Positions 1 to 7,008 of a stretch of 29,198 bases of DNA are shown here, in pieces. Source of the stretch: DASXYG01 sp036502625 (GTDB taxonomy: Bacteria; Actinomycetota; Actinomycetes; Streptosporangiales; Streptosporangiaceae); NCBI GenBank assembly GCA_036502625.1, contig DASXYG010000050.1, forward strand, positions 1 through 29,198, in the 5' to 3' direction. The stretch's first letter is position 1. Each line of letters begins with the position of its first letter. The notes under the pieces were generated by a model. That model was not told the DNA's origin. It searched no databases and was given only the letters and a program-made list of their open reading frames with translations. A program made the translations under genes and the position numbers.

Positions 1-228
1 AGCCCAGCCCTTCACCCCAGCCCAGCCCTTCATCCCAGCCCAGCCCTTCACCCCAGCTCGGCACCCAGCCCCGGCTCCGTACTCACCTCAGGCCCCACCC
101 CAGCCCCCACATCAGCCTTCACCTCGGGCTCCACCTCAGGCCCTCACCCAGCCCCCGCGTCAGGCCCCACCCCGGCCTCGCGTCCAAGCCCCACCTCATG
201 CCCACCCCAGGCCGCGGCCCCGGGCTAG
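1..228. repeat. Pro-codon-rich low-complexity edge with three 18-bp tandem copies
   Basis: Bases 1-54 are three head-to-tail 18-bp copies of AGCCCAGCCCTTCACCCC with one C/T change, and a diverged C-rich continuation runs to about 220. Because 18 is a multiple of three, all plus-strand frames stay open. Frame 1 gives a Pro/Ser/Thr-rich stretch stopping at TAG 226-228, and frame 2 stays open to 544. The stretch could therefore be the Pro-rich C-terminal tail of a protein entering from outside the window, but the frames do not differ clearly enough in third-base GC to choose one. No gene is called. Confidence 0.6.
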
Positions 229-399
229 GGGGCGGTGCTGCCTTCGCCTCGAACCCGGCGCGGGGGCGGTGCTGCTCCTCACCCCCAACCCCTGGCCCGG
301 ACGCAGCGCTCCGCGCAAGGCCCCGCGTCCTGGCAGCAGCCCCCGCGCCGCGGGTCTCTCGCTCGTGCGTGGCTGGGGGTGGGGTGGGGGCGCCCTCGT

Positions 400-1370
400 G
401 ACAAAGGCCGCGCTGCCGCGCGACAGATTTCCCGCGACCTTGGCTGGGGCGTTCTCAGAGCTGGGCCGCGGGGGCTTCGCCCTTAGAACGGCGGGCGCGG
501 GGTTTCTCTGGGGTGAGCGGGTTCGGGGGCGTCCGGGATCGTGACAAAGGCCGCGCTGTCGCGCGACTGATTTCCCGCGACCTCGGCCGGGCGTTCTCGG
601 GGTTGGGCCGCGGGGCTTCGCCCTTGGCCAGGCGTGCTCGGGGTTTCTCTGGGTGAGCGGGTTCGGGGTGGGGCGCCGGGTCGCGAGAAAGGCCGCGCTG
701 TCGCGCGACTGATTTCCGCGTCCTTGGCTGGGCGTTCTTGGGGTTGGGCCGCGGGGCTTCGCCCTTGGCCGGGCGGACGCGGGGTTTCTCTGGGTGTGCG
801 GGTTCGGGGGTGTGGGGGCGTCCGGGGTCGAGACAAAGGCCGCGCTGCCGCGCGACAGATTTCCCGCGTCCTTGGCTGGGGCGTTCTCAGAGCTGGGCCG
901 CGGGGGCTTCGCCCTTAGAACGGCGGGCGCGGGGTTTCTCTGGGGTGAGCGGGTTCCTGGGGTGGGGTTGCCCTCGTGACAAAGGCCGCGCTGTCGCGCG
1001 ACTGTTTTCCCGCGTCCTTGGGTGGGCGTTTTCGGGGTTGGGCCGTGGGGCTTCGCCCTTGGCCGGGCGGGCGCGGGGTTTCCCTGGGTGTGCGGGTTCG
1101 GGGGCGCCTTGTACAAAGGCCGCGCTGTCGCGCGACTGTTTTCCGCGACCTTGGCCGGGCGTTCTCGGGGCTGGGCCAAGGTCGCTGCCGCTCGTGTTCG
1201 GGCGTCCGGGGTGGTCTGGGGTGGGGCGCTCCCGTGTGCGAGAAAGGCCGCGCTTCCGCGCGACTGTTCTCCCGCGTCCGTGGCCGGGCGTTCTCCGGGG
1301 TTGGGCCGCGGAGGCTGCGCCCTTGGCAGGCGTTCTCGGGGTTGGGCCGCGGGGCTGGCGCTCGTGGCCA
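400..1370. repeat. About seven diverged tandem units of 128-147 bp
   Basis: Units begin with (G/T)A(C/G)AAAGGCCGCGCT at 400, 543, 685, 832, 978, 1112 and 1240, giving spacings of 143, 142, 147, 146, 134 and 128. Each then has a GCGCGAC block. Five contain GGGGCTTCGCCCTT (471, 612, 753, 903, 1047), which folds as a GGGC/GCCC stem with a TTC loop. The last two units are more diverged. Spacings are mostly not multiples of three, so the units do not conserve one reading frame, which argues against coding in spite of long GC-driven open frames on both strands. Units at 400-524 and 832-956 match at 124 of 125 bases. Confidence 0.85.
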
Positions 1371-1399
1371 GGCGCGGCAAGGCGTGTGCGGTGGGTCGC

Positions 1400-1714
1400 T
1401 TACGCCGTGGGCAGCGGCTCGTCGGGGTAGAGGTCGTGCCACAGGCGGGCGAGGAACTTCGCGGCGGAACCGTCGTCGTACTGGGCCGCCCGGTCGATGG
1501 CCCCGGGCGGAACGCTGCCGGGATCCTGGATCGCCTGACGCAGTTCGTTCTTGAAGCGGTCGAAGATCGGGTCGTGGGCGGGGAGCGCGACGGCGGCCTG
1601 GAAGTCCTCGTACGCCTCGTCGTACGCCTCGGGATGGCAGTAGGTCTCGATGAGGCTCAGCATGGTCGCGAAGGGCGCATCCGGTTCGTGCTGCCAAAAG
1701 CGCTCGGCCATCAT
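1400..1714 (-). CDS. Small acidic protein, probable immunity partner of the upstream toxin
   Basis: This is a 104-residue protein with no signal peptide or membrane segment, and I do not recognise a family. It is acidic and likely helical: the N-terminal half carries an aromatic and acidic run (ETYCHPEAYDEAYEDF) and the C-terminal half has FLARLWHDLYPDEPLP. Its start overlaps the stop of the upstream toxin-like gene as ATGA at 1711-1714, so the two are translationally coupled. A second ATG follows immediately (1711), and an AAGAGGGAG ribosome site precedes both. A small acidic gene directly behind a nuclease-toxin gene is the usual place for an immunity protein; that role is inferred from position only. 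Confidence 0.75.
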   Translation of the reverse strand: MMAERFWQHEPDAPFATMLSLIETYCHPEAYDEAYEDFQAAVALPAHDPIFDRFKNELRQAIQDPGSVPPGAIDRAAQYDDGSAAKFLARLWHDLYPDEPLPTA

Positions 1715-2613
1715 GGCTCCCTCTTCACCGGGTCAACGTACATCGTGGCGACCTCCCAGGCGCTCCGGCTCTGGTTCGGGCGGAACGCGAACACGACCTT
1801 GGCGTTGCGGAAATCCTCCTTCTCCAGTCGTGTCGCGGTTGGTTCGGGGGCATCTGGGGCGCGGTCATTGCGTATGGCGTCCACCCAGGCGGCCCGGCAG
1901 TCACGGGCGGCCGCCGAACTGCCGCCGACCGGATCGAGGCGATGCCCGTCGCAGTACGCGTAGCCCTGTGGTCCGAGCAGGTCGGAGAGCGGGATCTCGA
2001 TGGGCCTCGCGGGCGGACCACCGATGCGGCACGGCCGATCGAGCTCTTGCCGGACGGCCGGATGCTCGATCCCTCGGACGAAGCAGGCGGCGAAGGCGTG
2101 CGGATCGGTGATGCGCGTCGCGTTGTCCCCGCAGGCATGGGTTCCGGACTTGTACGCGTCTCGCCCCGGCGTCCGGCCCGTGTCCAGGTGGACCGCGGGA
2201 TCCTCGAGGCGCGTGACGCGGGCGGCGGTGCGTTCGGGGGTGACCGTGCTGCCATGGCGTTCGAGGGCATGGCCGCCGCCTCTGTCGAGGGCGGCGAGGA
2301 CACGGCGGGTGTCAGGGCCGACGTAACGGGCGTGGTCGAGCCAGGGGCGGTCGCCGCCAGAGGCTGTGACGTGCTGCTCGGCGGCATCGGCGCTCAGCGG
2401 CCCGAGCCCGGCGCGTTCGGGGTCGAATCCGCGAACCGCGTGTCGTGGTGTGTCGCCACCAGGGGTGTCCGGGCGATCCAGCCGCCGTTGGTACGGCTCT
2501 TGGACACGGCCGAGCACAGCGTCCGCGATCGGAGCGGCATTCGAATCGCGGTGGCGCTCGGGCCGGTCGGGCGTGTCCGGCCGGCCTGGTGCCCCGGGTA
2601 TGTCGTGCGGCAT
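1711..2613 (-). CDS. Probable RNase A-fold (CdiA-CT type) toxin-domain protein
   Basis: The protein has about 300 residues. The first 80 or so are Pro/Asp/Arg-rich and look disordered. From about residue 90 there is a compact region with GGGHALERHG (112-121), the signature found at the start of bacterial RNase A-like toxin domains, including the catalytic-type His. IEIPLSDLLGP and a C-terminal VVFAFRP...WEVATMYVDP also match the order of elements in those domains. In that family the domain degrades RNA in competing cells. No signal peptide, RHS, filamentous or LXG-type delivery region is visible, so how it leaves the cell is unknown. I chose ATG 2613, preceded by AGGTGA; GTG 2634 adds seven residues with a poorer ribosome site. 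It is coupled to the putative immunity gene. Confidence 0.72.
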   Translation of the reverse strand: MPHDIPGAPGRPDTPDRPERHRDSNAAPIADAVLGRVQEPYQRRLDRPDTPGGDTPRHAVRGFDPERAGLGPLSADAAEQHVTASGGDRPWLDHARYVGPDTRRVLAALDRGGGHALERHGSTVTPERTAARVTRLEDPAVHLDTGRTPGRDAYKSGTHACGDNATRITDPHAFAACFVRGIEHPAVRQELDRPCRIGGPPARPIEIPLSDLLGPQGYAYCDGHRLDPVGGSSAAARDCRAAWVDAIRNDRAPDAPEPTATRLEKEDFRNAKVVFAFRPNQSRSAWEVATMYVDPVKREP

Positions 2614-2772
2614 GGCATCACCTGGATCCGTCACACCATCGCAGGCTCGCCCGGCCGACGATAACGCGCGGCGCCGCTGAGACCTCTGCGGCGCTCAGTC
2701 GAAGGTGATGACTGAGCGCTTGCCAGAGGTGGCACGCCGTACGGGGCTTCGCGGGGGTGTCCTGGGGTGCTT

Positions 2773-2786
2773 CTGCCGTGGGCGGA
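2773..2786 (+). promoter_or_regulatory. Copy of the clpP upstream motif in front of popR
   Basis: CTGCCGTGGGCGGA lies 40 bases before the popR start. The same 14 bases, in the same orientation relative to the gene, form one arm of the perfect palindrome upstream of the clpP pair. This is a candidate PopR operator, which would imply autoregulation. The second arm is not conserved here: the motif is followed by ACGGGCGGGGG. Confidence 0.45.
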
Positions 2787-2826
2787 ACGGGCGGGGGTGG
2801 GGGAGGGGGGCGGCTTACGATGAGGC

Positions 2827-3186
2827 ATGGCCGAGATCGTCCGATCGCTTGAGCCCGTGACCGGTGTGGGGCCGTACCAGGCGCCTGCGCGTGCTGGGGA
2901 GCCGCTGTGGCGCGAGGTGCTCGGCGACCGCCTGCGGTGGCTGCGCCGTGAACGCGGTGAGATCCTCACGGAGACCGCGCGCCGTGCGGGGGTCTCGCCG
3001 CAGTACCTCTCCGAGATGGAACGCGGCATCAAGGAGCCGTCGAGCGAGATGATCGCCGCGGTCGCCGGTGCGCTGGACGTGACCCTCGGCGACCTCACGC
3101 TCGGCGTCGCCGAGAGCCTCGGGGCCGCCCAGAGCGCCGCCCCGGCCGGTCCGACCTGCATGGCCGCGTACGCCCTGGCGGCGTAA
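2827..3186 (+). CDS. popR: XRE-family regulator, PopR-like activator of clpP genes
   Basis: This 119-residue DNA-binding protein has an XRE helix-turn-helix at about 38-97 (LRWLRRERGEILTETARRAGVSPQYLSEMERG, split here by elements: recognition helix SPQYLSEMERG). Streptomyces PopR has this architecture, sits beside the clpP3-clpP4 operon, activates it, and is itself degraded by ClpP through C-terminal alanines. Here the C-terminus is AYALAA, so the same degron logic is plausible. The gene faces the two clpP genes across 275 bases, and a motif shared between its upstream region and that of clpP supports regulation of both. The assignment rests on fold, C-terminus and neighbourhood. ClgR, the related activator of clpP1P2, is the alternative. 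Confidence 0.8.
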   Translation: MAEIVRSLEPVTGVGPYQAPARAGEPLWREVLGDRLRWLRRERGEILTETARRAGVSPQYLSEMERGIKEPSSEMIAAVAGALDVTLGDLTLGVAESLGAAQSAAPAGPTCMAAYALAA

Positions 3187-3210
3187 CCGGAGGCACCGCG
3201 CCGTCAGAGG

Positions 3211-3314
3211 CCCGCAGGCCCCCGAAAGACGCCGAAATCTCCAGGACCCCGCAGGACACGTAGGACGCCGCGCCCGCAGGACGCGCCAGCCCCGCAGGCC
3301 CCCGAAAGACGCCG
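3211..3314. repeat. Intergenic 24-bp direct repeat within CGCAGG-rich spacer
   Basis: Identical 24-base copies occur at 3211-3234 and 3291-3314, exactly 80 bases apart, each containing CCCGCAGGCCCCCGAAAGAC. The surrounding spacer between the convergent popR and clpP genes has many further CCGCAGG and CCGCAAG words. I see no clear rho-independent terminator, although the spacer lies where two convergent transcripts meet. Confidence 0.6.
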
Positions 3315-3461
3315 TAACCCGCAGGGCACGCGGGAGGCCACAACCCCGCAGCCCGGAGCGCCGCAAGCCCGCGGCCCCGCGGCGCCGCAAGCCCGCAGGG
3401 CCGCACGGGCCCGAGGCGGAGCGGGCCCGCAGGGTGGAACGGACCCCCGCGGGCGGGACCG

Positions 3462-4064
3462 TTACGCGGGTATCGGCTGGCGTTCCTCGATCACCTGGTC
3501 GATGAGGCCGTAGGCCATGGCCGTGGCGGCGGTGAAGACGCGGTCGCGGTCGGTGTCGGCGCGGAGGGTTTCCGTGGTCTGGGCGGTGTGGCGGGAGAGG
3601 ATCTGCTCGATTTCCGCGCGGACTCGGACTACCTCGTCGGCCTGGAGGATGAGGTCGGGGATGGGGCCGCGGCCTTGGCCTACCGGCTGGTGGAGGACGA
3701 CCCGGGTGTGGGGGAGGGCGGCGCGCTTGCCGGGGGCGCCTGCGGCGAGGAGGACCGCGCCGACGGCGACCGCTTCCCCGACGCAGGTCGTCGCCACCTG
3801 CGGGCGGATGTACCTGAGCGTGTCGTACACGGCGAGCATCGCGCTCGGGTCGCCGCCCTCGCAGTTGATGTACAACTGGATGTCGCGGTCGGCGTTGTCG
3901 GCCTCCAGGTACAGCAACTGGGCGACCAGCGCGTTCGCGACGCCCGCGTCGATGGCCGTGCCGAGGTAGATGATCCGTTCGGTGAGCAGGTGCGAGTAGA
4001 CGTCGAGGATCCGCTCGCCGCTGGGGTTCCGCGCGATGACGTTCGGGATCGTGTACGCGCTCAT
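3462..4064 (-). CDS. clpP: ClpP-family subunit lacking the catalytic serine
   Basis: This 200-residue protein has the ClpP fold and matches the family along its length, ending near the usual C-terminus. The nucleophile motif (normally GQAASMGA) reads GEAVAVGA, so the catalytic Ser is Ala100; the codon is GCC. The other two triad residues remain: His125 in LPHTRVVLHQP and Asp170 in RADTDRDRVF. The oxyanion loop is also changed, from SPGGS to CEGGD. By analogy with cyanobacterial and plastid ClpR it probably forms a structural, non-cleaving part of a mixed ClpP barrel. Its ATG overlaps the upstream clpP stop by four bases (ATGA), which suggests co-production of the two subunits. Confidence 0.92.
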   Translation of the reverse strand: MSAYTIPNVIARNPSGERILDVYSHLLTERIIYLGTAIDAGVANALVAQLLYLEADNADRDIQLYINCEGGDPSAMLAVYDTLRYIRPQVATTCVGEAVAVGAVLLAAGAPGKRAALPHTRVVLHQPVGQGRGPIPDLILQADEVVRVRAEIEQILSRHTAQTTETLRADTDRDRVFTAATAMAYGLIDQVIEERQPIPA

Positions 4065-4690
4065 CGGGCGGCTCCTTCGGTGAGTGCGCCGAGCCCGATG
4101 GGGCGGCGCGTGCGGGGGACGACCTCGTCGAACGTCTGCACGATCGCGTCGATGAACCCGTACTCGACCGCCTCCTCGGCGGTGTACCAGCGGTCGTGCA
4201 GCGAGTCCTCGAAGATCCGCTCGCGGGGCCGGCCGGTGTCCTCGGCGATGAGCCCGAGCACCGTGTCGCGGGTGTGCCGCAGGTCGCCGGCCTGCAGCTC
4301 GATGTCGACGGCGGCGCCGGCGATCCCGGCGGAGCCCTGGTGCATCAGCACGCGGGCGTGCGGCATGGCGCGCCGCTTGCCCCGCGTGCCGGACGACAGC
4401 AGGAACTGCCCGGCGCTGTACGCGATGCCGAGCGCCACGGTGGACACGTCGCACGGGATGAGCCGCATGACGTCGCGGATCGCCAGCATCGACGGCACCG
4501 AACCGCCCGGGGAGTGGATCCACAGCGTGATGTCCGTCGACGCGTCCTCGGTCGCCAGCGCGATCAACTGCGTCGCCAGCAGGGTGCCGTTGTCGTCGTC
4601 GAGCGCGCCGTCGAGCACGAGCACGCGCTGCTGGTACAGCTCGCGCCGCACCCGGTCGTTGAACAGCGGAAGTCTCTGATCTTCGCTCAT
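4061..4690 (-). CDS. clpP: ATP-dependent Clp protease proteolytic subunit ClpP
   Basis: This is the serine peptidase subunit of the cytoplasmic Clp protease, which forms heptameric rings fed by ClpX or ClpC ATPases. The 209-residue protein has SPGGSV (60-65) for the oxyanion loop and a full triad: Ser92 (GIAYSAG), His117 (ARVLMHQG) and Asp162 (FEDSLHDR). I chose ATG 4690, preceded by GTGGGGG, over the GTG at 4717 that adds a Pro-rich nine-residue extension. It is the first gene after the 24-bp palindrome and is coupled to the Ser-less paralogue. Together with the nearby popR it corresponds to the actinobacterial PopR-controlled clpP3-clpP4 locus rather than the housekeeping clpP1P2 pair. Confidence 0.93.
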   Translation of the reverse strand: MSEDQRLPLFNDRVRRELYQQRVLVLDGALDDDNGTLLATQLIALATEDASTDITLWIHSPGGSVPSMLAIRDVMRLIPCDVSTVALGIAYSAGQFLLSSGTRGKRRAMPHARVLMHQGSAGIAGAAVDIELQAGDLRHTRDTVLGLIAEDTGRPRERIFEDSLHDRWYTAEEAVEYGFIDAIVQTFDEVVPRTRRPIGLGALTEGAAR

Positions 4691-4734
4691 GCCCCCACTC
4701 TGCGGCGGCCCCGGCACCGCGCCCAGCCGTATCC

Positions 4735-4758
4735 GCCGTGGGCGGATCCGCCCACGGC
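4735..4758 (-). promoter_or_regulatory. Perfect 24-bp palindrome upstream of the clpP pair
   Basis: GCCGTGGGCGGA is followed directly by its reverse complement, centred on GGATCC, 44 bases before the preferred clpP ATG. In the gene direction it reads CTGCCGTGGGCGGA..., the 14-mer also found upstream of popR. It is a candidate operator for PopR. It lies in the 90 bases between the end of pat and clpP, so a role as a pat terminator hairpin is possible, but no T-run follows. Confidence 0.55.
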
Positions 4759-4780
4759 AGACGCGTTACCGCAGGCCGGG

Positions 4781-5860
4781 CTACAGGAGCTCGCGCGCGG
4801 CCTTGAGGAAGAGGTCGTTCTCCCCGGGGGTGCCGACGGTCACGCGGACGCCCATGCCGGGGTAGGCGCGGAGGATGACGCCCGCGGACTCGCAGTCGGC
4901 GGCGAAGGAGGCGGACGCCTCGGCCAGCGGGAGCCAGACGAAGTTGGCCTGGGACTCGGGGACGTCCGCGCCCAGCTCGCGGAGGGCCGCCGTGACGCGG
5001 TCGCGTTCGGTGACCACCGCGGCCACCCGCGCGCGCAGTTCGCCTTCGGCCTCGGGGGTCAGCGACGCGACGGCGGCGGCCTGGGCGGGGGCGGACACCG
5101 AGAACGGCATGATCACCTTGCGCAGCGCGGTCGCCACCTCGGGGGCGGCCACGCAGAAGCCGGCGCGCAGGCCGGCCAGGCCGTACGCCTTGCTGAACGT
5201 GCGCAGCACCGCCACGTTGTCGTGCGCGCGGGCCAGCTCCAGGCCGTCCGGCACCCGCTCGTCGGTGACGAAGTGCAGGTACGCCTCGTCCAGCACGATC
5301 AGCACGTCCGACGGCACCCGCGCGATCAGCCGCTCCAGCTCCTCGCGGGTGGAGACGGTGCCGGTCGGGTTGTTCGGGTTGCACACCACGACGACGCGGG
5401 TCTCCGCGGTGACCGCGTCCGCGAGCGCGTCCACGTCGAGGCGGTGGTCCACCATGGGCACCGTGATCGCGCCGCCGCCGGCGATCACCGCGGCGCTGCC
5501 GTACACGTCGAACGTCGGCCACCCGTACGCCACCCGCTGGCCCGGGTCCACCATGATCTCCACGAGGTGGCGGCACAGCGCCACCGAGCCGCAGCCCACC
5601 GCGACGCGGTCCGGCTCGACGTCGAACCGGCGCGCCAGCGCGGCCGTCAGCTCGGTGCTGCGCATGTCCGGGTAGCGGTTGGCGCCGGCCACCGCCGCCT
5701 GCACGGCGTCGACCACGCTCGGCAGCGGGCCGAACGCCATCTCGTTGGACGCCAGCTTCACGGCCTGGCGCACGCCGAGCTCGCGGGCGAGCTCGTCCGG
5801 GCGGCGCCCCGGCTTGTACGCGGGCAGCGCGTCCAGCGCGGTTCGGGTGGCGACGGGCAT
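4781..5860 (-). CDS. pat: Aromatic amino acid aminotransferase (HisC/Pat family)
   Basis: This is a PLP-dependent class I/II aminotransferase of 359 residues, in the cytoplasm. Family landmarks are LASNEMAFGPLP (36-47), NRYPD (61-65), VCNPNNPTGTVS (159-170), DEAYL (191-195) and the PLP lysine K224 in RTFSKAYGLAGLRAG. The sequence follows mycobacterial Pat more closely than typical HisC: VAVGCGSV, QANFVWLPL and GVRVTVGTPGENDLFL near the end. Pat exchanges the amino group of phenylalanine or tyrosine with a 2-oxo acid. A GGAGGAG site precedes the ATG. It lies 38 bases behind the transporter lipoprotein, probably in the same operon. Its product, 4-hydroxyphenylpyruvate from tyrosine, would fit the aromatic catabolic genes that start at 9017. 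Histidinol-phosphate aminotransferase is the alternative. Confidence 0.87.
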   Translation of the reverse strand: MPVATRTALDALPAYKPGRRPDELARELGVRQAVKLASNEMAFGPLPSVVDAVQAAVAGANRYPDMRSTELTAALARRFDVEPDRVAVGCGSVALCRHLVEIMVDPGQRVAYGWPTFDVYGSAAVIAGGGAITVPMVDHRLDVDALADAVTAETRVVVVCNPNNPTGTVSTREELERLIARVPSDVLIVLDEAYLHFVTDERVPDGLELARAHDNVAVLRTFSKAYGLAGLRAGFCVAAPEVATALRKVIMPFSVSAPAQAAAVASLTPEAEGELRARVAAVVTERDRVTAALRELGADVPESQANFVWLPLAEASASFAADCESAGVILRAYPGMGVRVTVGTPGENDLFLKAARELL

Positions 5861-5898
5861 GGATCTCCTCCGGTTCGTACGGGTCGGGGACGCGCGGC

Positions 5899-7008
5899 TC
5901 AGTCGGCCGCGCCGCCCAGGTACTTGCGCAGCTTCGCGGTGCCCGGGTCCCACAGCTTGTCCATCGCCGTGGGGTCGGGCACCTTCAGCACGTTCAGGGA
6001 CTTCATCGGCGGCAACTGCCGACCGGTGGGCGCGCCCGGCATCAGCGGGTACACGCCGAGGCCCGCGTACGCGCGCTGCGCCTCGCTGGTGAACAGCCAG
6101 TCGAGGAACAGCCGGGCGGCCGCGGGATGCGGCGCGCCGCGCGCGACCCCGTAGTAGTTGGGCTCGATGACGACGCCGTCCTTGGGGTAGACGAACCGCA
6201 GCGGCGCGCCCTTCGCCCGGTCGGCGGCGTAGAAGTTGAAGATGTTCACCAGCGAGATGCCGTACTCGCCGCGCGCCACGGACGAGTTCGCCAGCTCCAG
6301 CTCCTGCTCGATGCCGGGCTTGTCCGCGGCCAGCCTCCGCAGCCACGTGTCGTCGATGACGCCGGCGGCCTGGAGCTTGATCAGGGCGTCGGAGGTGGCG
6401 CTCGGCTGGCCGGGGTCGCCGGTGGCGGCCTCGCCCTTGAAGCGCGGCGCGACCAGGTCGGACCACCGGGCAGGCGCGTCCGCCGGCTTGATCTTCTGCG
6501 TGTTGTACGAGAACCCGAACAGCGTGCCGGACGGGCCCCAGAGCTGGCCCGTGTCGTCGCGGAACGCCGCGCCGAGCCGGGCGGCGGTGGCCGGGGTGAA
6601 CGGCTGGTTGTAGCCGAGGTTCCGGTACGTGTACGAGGTGTCCTCGAGCACGTCGGCGACGTGCTTGCCGCTGGAGTGCTCCACGGCGAGCCGCGATTCG
6701 AGCTGCGCGCCGGTGTACGGCTCGCCGATCACCTTGATGCCGGGGAACCGCTTGCCGAACGCGGCGTTCACCGGCCCGTAGTTCGTCTCGTTCGGCCCGT
6801 ACACGATGACCATGGTCTCGCCGCCGTCGACGGCCTTCTTGTACAGGCCCCGCATCTCGGCCTGCGCGGACGCGGCGGCGCCGAGCCCGCCGAGCGCCAG
6901 CTTCGCCGGGCTGACCGGCCGCGCGTCGCCGATCGCGCAGCCGGACGCGCCGGCCGCCACCGCCAGCGCCGCGACGGCCGCGGCCGCCCGCCGGGTACGT
7001 ACGCGCAT
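5899..7008 (-). CDS. ABC transporter substrate-binding lipoprotein, iron/phosphonate type
   Basis: This 369-residue extracellular binding protein has a short Arg-rich N-region, a hydrophobic Ala/Val core and a lipobox ASGC with Cys24 as lipid anchor. The body is that of extracellular solute-binding family 1, Fe(III)/2-aminoethylphosphonate/thiamine subgroup: MVIVYGPNETNYGPVNAAFGKRFP near the start, DVLEDTSY, SGTLFGFSYNTQKI, and a C-terminal part ending in a Trp-Asp-Pro-Gly tail. Its ATG shares one base with the stop of the permease gene (TGATG), so it is translated in tandem with it. The ligand is not evident: the Tyr pairs that bind iron in FbpA cannot be placed with certainty, so iron, a phosphonate or a polyol-like solute remain possible. 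Confidence 0.88.
   Translation of the reverse strand: MRVRTRRAAAAVAALAVAAGASGCAIGDARPVSPAKLALGGLGAAASAQAEMRGLYKKAVDGGETMVIVYGPNETNYGPVNAAFGKRFPGIKVIGEPYTGAQLESRLAVEHSSGKHVADVLEDTSYTYRNLGYNQPFTPATAARLGAAFRDDTGQLWGPSGTLFGFSYNTQKIKPADAPARWSDLVAPRFKGEAATGDPGQPSATSDALIKLQAAGVIDDTWLRRLAADKPGIEQELELANSSVARGEYGISLVNIFNFYAADRAKGAPLRFVYPKDGVVIEPNYYGVARGAPHPAAARLFLDWLFTSEAQRAYAGLGVYPLMPGAPTGRQLPPMKSLNVLKVPDPTAMDKLWDPGTAKLRKYLGGAAD

Noticed and set aside
400..1370. CRISPR array
   Set aside because: Units are much longer than CRISPR repeats, diverged across their whole length with no unique spacers, and there are no cas genes.
196..1380. Long minus-strand open frame of 394 residues over the tandem repeats
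   Set aside because: The units shift frame relative to each other (spacings 143, 142, 147, 146, 134, 128), no family is recognisable, and stop codons are rare simply because of GC content.
3462..5576. Minus-strand frame of 704 residues joining a ClpP domain to upstream sequence
   Set aside because: Only the last 200 residues are ClpP. The upstream part is out-of-frame pat and clpP. A normal ATG with an ATGA overlap lies at 4064.
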